NCBI RefSeq assembly: GCF_030463535.1
Contig: NC_132881.1
Coordinates: 2,205,845-2,269,844, forward strand
Reading direction: 5' to 3'
DNA: 64,000 bases
DNA from: Salminus brasiliensis
Taxonomy: Eukaryota; Chordata; Actinopteri; Characiformes; Bryconidae
Shown here: piece after piece, positions 1 through 9,000 of the stretch
How positions within the stretch are numbered: position 1 is the stretch's first letter
How the letters are laid out: every line of letters begins with the position of its first letter
Made by a program: the position numbers and the translations under genes
Notes under the pieces: model-generated
The model's input: only the letters and a program-made list of their open reading frames with translations
Told to the model about the DNA's origin: nothing
Database searches by the model: none

Positions 1-494
1 GCTGCAGAAGCGTCTGCAGTGGTCAGAAATGTGTCCCCTCTTTAACAACCCCTCAAAAGGCCGGGTCTAAATGTCTAGTACACACTTAATAAAGAGTCTG
101 CTAGTTTGCATTGCAGTCTTTGCAGTTAACGGACACCCAAACTAGCATTTTGTGGTGATGGGAGGAGAGGTGGGCCATTCTGTCCACCCATAGAGCACAG
201 TTATGCTCTCCTCCGACTTCCCTCCACCTTGGACCTGCCATCTCCTTATGTAATGGGCCAAGTTGTAGTAGCATTAAATTAAGACAACTTCTTACCTTAG
301 AGAGAGCCAATAAGTCAAGATATTTGGCATAAATAAATCTGAAATAAATCCAAAAATAGTCAGTATGTCCAGATTTAAGCATGTGAAATTTTGAAAGGGA
401 GCCAAGGGAAAATTAGTGCGACTAATTACTGTGCGAAATGGACTTCTCTAGTGCATGTTTATTCATCATACTGCTTTTTTCGTGTGTGTTACAG

Positions 495-832
495 ATCCCA
501 TTTTCTAAGTTCTTCTTTTCAAGCCGAGGCAGAATACAGGATGGGCAGTATCCTCTCTGGTTGGACAAGGTCAGGTTAATTACATACTTCTGCTTGAGGC
601 CACAGTAGATAAGATCAGTCATTTTGAAAATGTTGCACATTGTAAATGAAGTCATGGAAGTAGCCATTGTAAAATGGACAAATTTTGGGCTTGCTTTCAG
701 ATCAACACTATTGGCTTCTCGCTGGCAGACGCTGCAGATGGTCCTTTTCAGTTGGAGATTGACTTCATTGCTGTGTGTAATGACCGCAGTCACACTGAGG
801 AGTTTGCATATGAAATGTATTTGACGAACTGA
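495..832 (+). CDS. ndufaf1: NDUFAF1 (CIA30), 3' part only: last two coding exons
   Basis: Complex I intermediate-associated protein 30, a mitochondrial assembly factor for NADH dehydrogenase. Two exons are visible: 495-569 (25 codons, beginning [17 protein letters not shown], preceded by TTACAG and followed by GTCAGG) and 701-832 (44 codons, beginning [16 protein letters not shown], preceded by TTTCAG, ending [13 protein letters not shown] then TGA). These match the C-terminal end of the vertebrate CIA30 domain, where human has a near-identical IPFSKFFFS segment and ends in a TEEFAYE motif. Both exons are phase 0 and join without a gap. The 5' exons lie upstream of the window; 1-494 is intron with nothing else recognised. 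The gene converges on nusap1, as in human 15q15. The identification is firm; the gene is incomplete only because of the window edge. Confidence 0.95.
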
Positions 833-854
833 AAGTGGCAGCGGGTCCATGTCC

Positions 855-871
855 AATAAACACAATTTATT
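855..871. terminator. Opposed poly(A) signals of ndufaf1 (+) and nusap1 (-)
   Basis: AATAAA on the plus strand at 855-860 lies 23 bases after the ndufaf1 stop. Only five bases further, TTTATT at 866-871 reads as AATAAA on the minus strand and could end the nusap1 transcript. If both are used, the two 3' UTRs meet or overlap. Another minus-strand possibility for nusap1 is ATTAAA at 962-957. Seen as motifs only; cleavage sites are not shown. Confidence 0.6.
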
Positions 872-1184
872 GAATCTAGTGCAATACATAGTGTGCTTTT
901 TTTTTTTAGCATCCAAACAAATCCAATGACAACAATGTACAAAACCATTCAGACTTGTTTAATAGTAAATAAAAGCAGATTTTAAACATGACCATGCTTT
1001 TTCTCCTGACATCAATCTTCATCCATAAAGAATTACATATATACAAAAAAAAAAAGACTATGTATAAAACATTTTTTTCCCCATTTAGAAAGCACAGCGT
1101 AACCAAAAAACTAGCTTTCAAACACAGACAAAGGACAGACGCACGTTAAGAAGTTTAACGCTAAAGTAGACAAACCCTAAAGTA

Positions 1185-4100
1185 TTAAGCCATAACCAGA
1201 CCACGCCTGGCACCAAGCATGGTCTCTTTCTTCTGCTTCCTGCCCTCTGTGTGCTTGACGCGTCGTTCCTCCCTGCGGTGGAAAAGAAAGGAGAGCAAAA
1301 ATGACTCCTATTCAATTCTTGGATGAATGCATCTAATTGGAAATCACTGAAACACAGTTTGTCCTCTGTGTCATACAGATAAGCAATTATTACCTAGCTG
1401 GATCCAGTTACACTTTCAGAGAAGATACTGGCACGGACTCACTCACCTTGTCTGTACCTGGTGTTGTTTGTAATTTTTCTGGTGAGAAGGAATCGTCACA
1501 GACTTGTTCAGGGCTGCGTTTTCTTGCATTGCGCCAAAAGGCTTCAGCTTCCCTGTGGGGATTAAATGGGGGGGCAGTGGCATTAGATGTGTCCAATAAA
1601 TCCAGAGGTAAATCTAAATCTGGGATACTAATGCCTCATTAAAGCAATTAGCAACAACAACAAATGATTCTCTGTGTCTGGTTATATACAGTAGCGTAGC
1701 AAATAATGTACAAATCTGAGACCACCCACCCGTGTGAGGCTTATAGGTGAGGGGCCGAGAGAGACTGGCTTTCAAATCAAATGGGTTTTTCTTGTTGGTC
1801 GATGGAGTGGACGATGCACCATTGAAGACAAAGGGAGTCACTCCTAACGGTAAAACATAAAATTGGAATTTTATTGCATTTCCCAAATAAATGTGAATTA
1901 TTAATAGTTAAACACAAACATGCAGCACCACACTTTATTAATGACGTCTACTGTGTTTTGGATTAATGTTATTAATGTGGCTATTTCGGTCTTCGTAAGT
2001 GGTCATATCTGTCCATATTAAAAGCCTTTACTTTTAGCAGACAGCTAAGCATGTTCTTACCTGCGGTTTTATTCATGGAAGTGGTGGTCTTGTTAGTCTC
2101 TGTTTTGGTGCGGCCTTCAGACTTCCTGCCAGGAGTGGGGGTTAGAGGAATCATGGGGGACATCCGAGCTGGAGTCTTCACCAAAGAACGCTTGTGCTCA
2201 TTGTCCTGTGTTGCTTCAGAGAACCTAAACCATTTAAAAAGGGCATCAATTTATGAACAAGTAAGTCTTATACAGACAGTAGTATTATTTAGAGTTTAAC
2301 CTTCAACACCTGGTTTGGTGAATTAGTGCTTAATTATAGTAACCAGGTGAGCTGGTGATAGAATCGAACACATGCACATGTTGGCTGGGGGCATCCAGGA
2401 GAAATCTGGATGCTCTTTGAACTAGCTCACAAGATCACAACTACTTTCTTTAATACAGTAAAAACTCTCTGCAGAGAGAAATGCTTTAAATACTGTGACT
2501 GGGTGCCTAGAACCTTTAAACAGTATTGTTTATATAATCGGTTGCATGAAATCCATGATGTCTAACTACCGGCTTCATCTTACCTGACATTGATCTTGTT
2601 GACTGAAAAGACACTTGGTTTGAAGGTGGTACTGTCTTTTGCCGCAGACCTGTTGGCAAGAATTGGGGTGAACCTGCGTTTCTCTGCAGCAGGTTTCCTC
2701 TCCTGCAGGCCTGGACTGAACAGCGAGGCTCGGCTGGCTGGCGGTTTCTGCTGATAAACGTATCTTTAAGTCCAATGCTATTTCACAGAGCAAGACTGGT
2801 TTTATGAAGAGGAAACTAAAGCAAAACCATGGTTTACTTACAGCCCTAGTCTTTGCATCACCTGATTTCTTTGTCGTGTTCTCGGACTGAGCCTGAAATG
2901 ACAAGATGTTGAATGCTGTAATAAACTGCAAAGGGAAACAGTAAACATCATTCGGCACATTTCAATCCACTTCTTATTCTCAACAGCCTGAACAATTTAA
3001 AAGATATTAGAGAAAAGAGCAGTGCCTGAGAGCACCCACTTAAATATAGCTAATTCACCTTAAGTTCCTTAACAGAGCTTCTGAGGGTTTCCATCTGCTT
3101 GTTCTTCCTCTGCACGTAAGAATCAATAGACTCCATCTTATTGAAGTGGGCCTCATGGAGTTTCTTGAAGTCTAAAGAAAACACAAACACACATTATGTG
3201 AAGCACGGTGACTAAAATAGGCGTAATCCGACGTAGCATGTTAAAACGCAGGACCTGACCTTGCTGTTCTTTGCACTTTTTGCATTTACATCCACTTCAG
3301 AGGACGTACACATGCTTGAATAGCCTACAAATCACTCTGTTACATTCAATCAATTCGTCGTCTTAAACATTTGGAAGTAGAATCGCGATTTACTAATGTA
3401 TAATGGAATCGATGTGTGTCAGTGCCCACATATTCTGAAACCTCAAACACATTACATTCAAACACGTAAATGACCGTTTTTCACATAATGAAACCCTGAC
3501 TTACTCCACAGAATATCGGCGAAAACTCCCAGATAACGCACTTCTTTTGTTAACCTGGTAGAATAAAGTAAGAGTGGGAGATATGGCATACTGCCCTGCA
3601 GGAACCCAACTAATCAGGCCCATTTTGATCTCTGTACCAAAACATGCAGTTGTTCCATTCTCCTCAAACACTAATGTTATTCAGGATAGACTCAGGGAAG
3701 CATATTGCGACGAAGTACCAGAACAATGATGTAATCATTTTGCCCAACTCTTATAAACAGATTAAAATAAAACCTTACTGGGAGTGGTTGGTCTCAGAGG
3801 TGCCTTCTTCTTCAAGAGACCCTCATGACGAGGAATTCTACCAGCAGTTTTCTTACCCACGCCTGTAATGCAAAACACAAAAACTGAAGTCCCTGTAGTT
3901 ATTTGACCATGTTGGGACTGAACGTGTTGCCAAATGTATACCTTGAGCAGTCTGCTGAGTGTCAGGGTCATTAACAAATTCCGGTTTAGCCTCTGCTTGG
4001 TTTTTTGGAGTCTCTGTGCTCTTTCCTGAGGACACCTTTCTCCTTTTCGAACTCCTTCTGCCTTCCTCGGAGTCATTAGGCTTGGCATCGTCCTGAAAAT

Positions 4101-5394
4101 TGCGAACACTTAGTGCTGGGCGGTACTTACCAGCATATATAAACATACTACGATATTGCTTTTTGTAAATAATGAGCACATATCCAGGATACACTGCTAA
4201 TTAAACAGCAATAGCCTTACTATCAAAAGGTTAATAATGTTTTTTATTATTTAACAAGCACACGAATATGAAAAGCATCAGATTTCGCCATTAGTGAATC
4301 CCTACCACAAGTCTTATGATTTTAATTTTTGTTGTACTTTGCGCGGTATCCAGTACCCATCATATATAACATGATTGTTATATGCGTTATATTTATACAC
4401 ACAACAATCACAACAATCTTACCTGGGCTGGGCTCTCTTCCACTTTGGGCTCACCATCTGCACTGCCCTGGTCAGAATGCTTCCTCTTTGCGCTCTGACC
4501 CTTCCCACGGCGATTGGTCACATTTGAAGACACGACCTTGTCCACTGCCTGTGCACCAACATCATTTCCCTGAAGGATGCAATGCATTTGCTATGATGCT
4601 AAGGAACACAATTCTAATGTTTCATAACTAAGACAAACTCAAAAGGATGCAAAAAGGTGTACAGCGGCTGATTAGGAGATTAGACTCACGTTCTCTGAGC
4701 TCTCCTGTTGCTCAAAGTGCTGCTTTAAGGCCTTCAGCAACTTCTCAGCCTAAAAGCAAAACAAAGGTTAAGGTTAGATTCCACTCGGCTGCAAATGAAT
4801 GAGATTCTCTTTAAACCCTTTAGACCTTGTAAGTAAGCCCATACTTTGTCAAGCGCAAGGGCATTACTGTCATAATAAATAGCAGCTTCATAGACCCCAA
4901 AATAGAAACCTGTGGGACGCCACAATGATGTGCTAAATCCACAAAGGTTTCTGCATTAAAATAATAATAATAATAATAATAATAATAATTTTTAAACCTA
5001 AATAATAAATATAGCTAAAGCTGTGTGCATGATTTAAAAAATATATTAAAAGACATCCATCCTATTTTTACATAAACTAAACTCTCCAAAAAATATTTAA
5101 AATAATAATAATAAAAAAAAAAGTTATAAAATGTTCATCACAAACGTTAGCCAGCCAGCACCCTACATAGATCTCAGCGAGGCTGACAAATGTTCCATAC
5201 CACCTTAAAAGTCGCACAGTCACATTAAGGAGCCCGGCCATGCCCCAGTCTGCACCGTGCAGCATTTAAGGTGGACCAGAAATAAGACTAACGATCCCAG
5301 TTATCCGTCTTACCTTCATGTTGGCTTTCAAACCAACGGATTTGGCAAGCTGCTGCAAGTCTCCATACTTAAGAGAGTCTAAATCCATCTTCAT
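1185..5394 (-). CDS. nusap1: NUSAP1, nucleolar and spindle associated protein 1, complete CDS
   Basis: Microtubule-binding and bundling protein of the mitotic spindle, nucleolar in interphase. Twelve coding exons on the minus strand: 5394-5314, 4749-4690, 4569-4423, 4092-3942, 3862-3779, 3171-3059, 2892-2842, 2750-2584, 2224-2061, 1843-1730, 1552-1447, 1272-1185. They sum to 1326 nt and 441 aa, the same length as human, with all phases matching and standard splice sites. Residues 1-45 form the SAP-type segment ([20 protein letters not shown]). Exon 6 has the signature [17 protein letters not shown]. Exon 10 has [18 protein letters not shown], part of the microtubule-binding C-terminus, and the tail ends [10 protein letters not shown]. 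The first ATG (MKMDLDSL) was chosen; an internal ATG two codons on is possible. The APC/C KEN box of human NUSAP1 reads QEN here at about residues 387-389, although an RxxL sequence (RASL) is present in exon 8. It shares a promoter with oip5. Confidence 0.97.
2285..2470. repeat. Dispersed short element, copy 1 (nusap1 intron)
   Basis: Contains 'caacacctggtttggtg', a gap, then 'ccaggtgagctg', a 'gaacacat' segment, 'ggctggggg.atccaggaga', and 'actagctcac.agatc.caactactttcttta'. The same ordered blocks occur at 17027-17270 in the tmem39b intron. It is probably a small non-autonomous DNA element; ends and target duplications were not resolved. Confidence 0.6.
4958..4989. repeat. (AAT)n microsatellite in nusap1 intron 2 region
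   Basis: About ten ATA/AAT repeats, followed by AT-rich intron sequence up to the first exon. No other feature was seen between nusap1 exons 1 and 2. Confidence 0.9.
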
Positions 5395-5762
5395 GACCAA
5401 AGCCTGGCGCCCTGGAGCTTAAAAAAACAGGCAAACGGGGTCGAAAACAGTAAATTTGAGCGAGTCGAAATTAACCGCGTTTGTTTTGGTCGGCGACTGA
5501 GCGAGGGCGCGCGCCTGCGTCCGTTGAAAACCACGTTTCAAAAATCGCCTCCTAGACGTTTGATTGGCTAGGAGCGCTGGTGACGACACCGAGTCCTTTG
5601 TGCTGATTGGCGCGTATGGCGAAATTGGGCGGCGCCTAAAAAAACACAAGCACGCTGCGTGTGAGGGGTGAAGGAGGTGGACGCTGCGTGTGAGGGGTGA
5701 AGGAGGTGGACGCCGTGTTTTGGGTGCCTGTTAGCGCGTTTGGTGTCTCGCTAGTGCAGAAA
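5395..5762. promoter_or_regulatory. Bidirectional nusap1/oip5 promoter with CCAAT boxes and CHR-like site
   Basis: Only 368 bp separate the two start codons. The core has two inverted CCAAT boxes (ATTGG at 5563-5567 and 5606-5610), with GCGC immediately after the second (TTGGCGCG, E2F-like), and TTCAAA at 5537-5542, which reads TTTGAA on the minus strand, the consensus CHR. CCAAT (NF-Y) plus CHR (DREAM/B-MYB-FOXM1) is the standard arrangement of G2/M promoters, and both genes act in mitosis. There is no TATA box; the segment is GC-rich. Motifs are seen; shared regulation is inferred. Confidence 0.75.
5652..5709 (+). repeat. 29-bp tandem duplication in the oip5 leader
   Basis: Two identical 29-bp units (5652-5680 and 5681-5709), each beginning ACGCTGCGTG and ending GGAGGTGG, lie just upstream of the first oip5 ATG, in the likely 5' UTR or proximal promoter. 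Perfect identity suggests a recent duplication or a polymorphic site. Confidence 0.9.
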
Positions 5763-8109
5763 ATGTCTCACAGAAAGCCTAGTTGTCGTTTAGCTGACAG
5801 CTATGAGTGCGATAGCACCCAAAGTAGCTTAGTGGTGGACCAGCTGAGAGCTGTGGAGCAGCCAAGAGAGCACAGCATGGACTATGAGAAGTGCAGTGTT
5901 TTGCACTGCGCCAAGTGCAGCACGGTCATAGCTGACTCTCTGGGTGTTTGTGGGGAGGCTAAGCATATCAAATCCATCATTTGCCTCAGTAAGTTTGTGG
6001 ATTGTGTCAGGTAAAATGTTCATTCGTGAAAAATTAATTAATTAAGTAATATCAATATCTGCTGGTGGTTTGTGAGATGTGTATGTAAGTATGTAATGCT
6101 CAGGGCAGCTGAAAACTGCCTAATTGAGTGTTTTCCAGGCCCAGTTGAAGGACCTCTAGGGTCAGCTATGCTATGGCACACCATGAGGGTTAAGGCCTTT
6201 TTAGCAGCATCTCTTTATCCCATATAATTGAATGTCCTGTATTGTGCCTTTAAAAAGCAGTCCAGATCCTTTTGACCTGGCTGTGAATGGGCAGGGCTAA
6301 ACTATGGAATATATGTCATATGTAAATGAGCTGTTACATCACAAAAAATGTCCTGAAACTAGTTATGTAATAATGTTCATCTGTTATTATATCAACATGT
6401 GTTGGTATGTAATAACTATTACATCTTTTAAACAACTAATGCTGTCCTACACAGAGATCACTAAGGATGTGAGAGTGAGAGGGAAGTTCGAGGTGTGCCT
6501 AGATGGTCCTCTGGCTTTTTGGTAAGTAAACCGTCCCTTAATGTGGCAGTTTTCTTATTTTCTTATGTTCTAAATTTGAAGTAAAAATCTACTCTTCCAT
6601 ACTTGTTTCCCAGCACTTACAAGATCCTTGAATGCACCGGTTGTCACCGTAGTGTGGGTGTTGTCCTTCACTCCACCCCACCACATTGGTCCTGCTTGAG
6701 GAACCTCTTTCTCTTGCGGAAAGAAGTGTTAAACTGGTGAGATTAAAATGGAAAAGGAAAAAAAATAAACTCTAATGTATGAATTCTGCAAAAAAAATAC
6801 ATTTTCATATTTCTGATGTTTATTTCCTTTATTCCCTTCAGTTACATGTTAAGAGATTCCACAGTGGTGAAAGCTACCAAAGTCAGCTTTGAAACCAGAC
6901 CTCTGAGAAGAAGCATCATTGAGGTAAGCATAGCTTGAATGTCAGAAATGTATCTATGTGCACTATTGAGGGCAGTTGTAGGGAGAATATCATGGAGCAC
7001 CCCAATTTCTATCACTTTTTAGAATGTATGTAAGCAATTCTTTAAAACAACACTGTCTGTAAAGGGAAACTAAGCTGCAAAATCTGGGTCTTGGTTTTAA
7101 TGATGTCAAAAAACAACACACTTAAATATTAGTGTATGGCAGATAAGCAATACAAGGCAGCCAGTGAGAAAGAAATGGCCTTTTTGGATAAATAAAACTT
7201 TTTGGGGGGGCATTTGGTATGTACAGCAACATGGACCACAACAGTGTCTCTCCAAAATGTCAACTTTACAGGACGAGAAAAAATCTTAACTTTCAATGGA
7301 AGTCATTCATTTTGGAGCATTTCTATTGGTCCGTTCATCATACTTTTTTATGCAATGTAAAGAACAACTGGCAAATTCACATGATGTCAAATTGTGAAAA
7401 ATTAGACCTTTTTGCATTACAGCGATGATGAGTGGCTCTAAAATACAAGACAAATGCAGGATATTGGTCCTTTAATTACACGAGTGTCCATTTAAGAAAG
7501 TTGAAGTTTATTATCAGTTAACATTCCTTCAAGACAGTGGAGCACATGCCACTATGGCCCAGGGTCACAAGTTCGAACCTTGAGCCATGCTGCCTTGAGT
7601 ACCCTCATCACTCTTAAAGCGATGTTGGTCGGCACAGGCGTCTTTAGCTGGTGTGGTGGAGCCGGGGACCCACCGCGTTTCTCTGAGCATGTCTGCTGCC
7701 CGGCTATGTTGCATCGGCAGCAGTTTCAAAAAGAGGCAGTGGCTGGCTAGGCGTTTATCAGAGGAGATGTGTTAAATCCTTACCTTCTTGGTGTCTGAAG
7801 CATTGCTAGTGCTAGGGGGAGCTTTGAATGGGTGCCAAATTGGGAGAACATTTATATTGGACATGTATATGGACAAAAAGGGGGAATACAGTAATATACA
7901 AGTTATATTTGTATATAATAAATACCTTTTTCTCTTTTCCATTCGGATGGTCCGCCCAGCTGAAACAGGATATGGAAGCTCAGCTGAAGCAAGTTGAAAT
8001 GTTGAAGGAAGTACTGGAAGAAGCAAGCATTCCCAGAGAGAGCGCCCGGCCTGATGCCAGTGCCAGTCTTCCTCACTCTACTACAATGCTGACCAGTGGC
8101 AGCGAGTAG
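5763..8109 (+). CDS. oip5: OIP5 / MIS18B centromere-licensing protein, with an apparent 1-nt frameshift in exon 3
   Basis: Mis18-beta works with Mis18-alpha and M18BP1 to prime centromeres for CENP-A loading. Coding exons: 5763-5988, 6455-6521, 6614-6737, 6842-6923, 7960-8109. 5763 is the first ATG after the promoter (MSHRKPSCRL). The Mis18/yippee-like zinc fold shows both CxxC pairs, C49-A-K-C52 and C105-T-G-C108. The C-terminus (IIELKQDMEAQLKQVEMLKE) matches the human coiled-coil tail. Exon 3 has four A's at 6720-6723 where three are needed. With three it reads LLRKEVLNC and joins exon 4 (YMLRDSTVVKATKVSFET) like human. As written the frame shifts after about residue 134 and stops at TGA 6890-6892. 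Without the extra base the product is 215 aa (human 229). All other splice phases agree, so this is either a true disruption or a homopolymer sequencing error. Confidence 0.93.
7533..7850 (+). repeat. tRNA-derived SINE (family A), in oip5 intron 4
   Basis: Begins with a tRNA-like head carrying a B box (AGTTCGAACC), then 'ggcacaggcgtctttagctg', 'gcatcggcagcag', 'gaggcagtggctggc', and the family tail 'ttgctagtgctagggggag' followed by 'aattgggagaac'. The same order is seen at 13335, 25480 and, inverted, at 45865. It is not a functional tRNA because the cloverleaf is degraded. Confidence 0.8.
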
Positions 8110-8317
8110 TTGGTGCTGAAATTGTAAAGTTGCTCTTCTGTTTGTGGAATTTGATGTTTGGTCAGGGTTTTCTGTTCTAATATGTTCTATTTTCTATGGA
8201 AATGACTAATACAGGATCGTCATCTGTGTTTAGATGTCAGTCTAGAGGACGAGTGTAAATGTTTGTTTCAGTTTTGTTGTTAGGAAAAGACTTTATATAT
8301 GAAAACTAACAAACAAA

Positions 8318-8323
8318 AATAAA
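8318..8323 (+). terminator. Likely oip5 poly(A) signal
   Basis: AATAAA 209 bases after the oip5 stop codon, followed by a GT-rich stretch (GTGTTTATATTGTTT). It gives a 3' UTR of about 230 nt. Confidence 0.75.
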
Positions 8324-8744
8324 GTGTTTATATTGTTTCAGCGTCTCCCTTTTTCAGAAGCAGTAGCTTTATAGCGGTTCATAGGAAGAGAAAAGAATGA
8401 TAGGGAATTTACAGTTAGAGAAAACCTAAATTAGATGTGTTCACTGTTTACACCTGGTCACTTCATGTAACTTGTATCTGGATTGTATCCTGATTTTAGC
8501 CACATGCGTTTACACTTGCTTACATGTCTCTGTTAGTCAGATTAAAATCCGGAACACACAGTCGCTCAGATTTCTGGTGTTTTGGTTGTACTGGGAGGAG
8601 TTTTGGATGTTGAGGGAGTCTAGGAGAGACAGAAGTGTTTACGCTACTTTAACACGTGGATCAAGTGCATGTCAGGCCCTGTTCACACTTGGCATTAACT
8701 TTAGCATCTTGGGTGATCTGATCAGAAGTGGTCAGCACAAAGTA

Positions 8745-9000
8745 CATATTTTTAAAAAGGTGGAGAAATGCATGCAGGCCATAAAAGGAAAATAGTGTAA
8801 ATTGTGATTTTTTTTAAGGTTGCCACTATTTTCCCATTTTTGTAATTGCATATAAAACCCAGAAGATATGTATAGGTTCACTGGTGGGTTTGGGCAGTAA
8901 ATAAAATGGCTTTATTTGTGGTGTACATATGGTGAACGACACCTGGTTGCATTGGTCAGTAAGTTTCCCTCCAATGAAACTGGAATCATTTTACACTCAA
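8745..9000. repeat. Dispersed element, short copy of the 27840-28440 repeat
   Basis: 'tttttaaaaaggtggag', then 'aataaaatggct', then 'gtggtgta..tatggtgaacg.c.cctggttgcatt' and 'cagtaagtttccctcc' occur here. The same blocks occur in the same order near 28180-28410. The family is unassigned. The bases between the oip5 3' end and this copy (8340-8745) show nothing recognisable. Confidence 0.5.
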
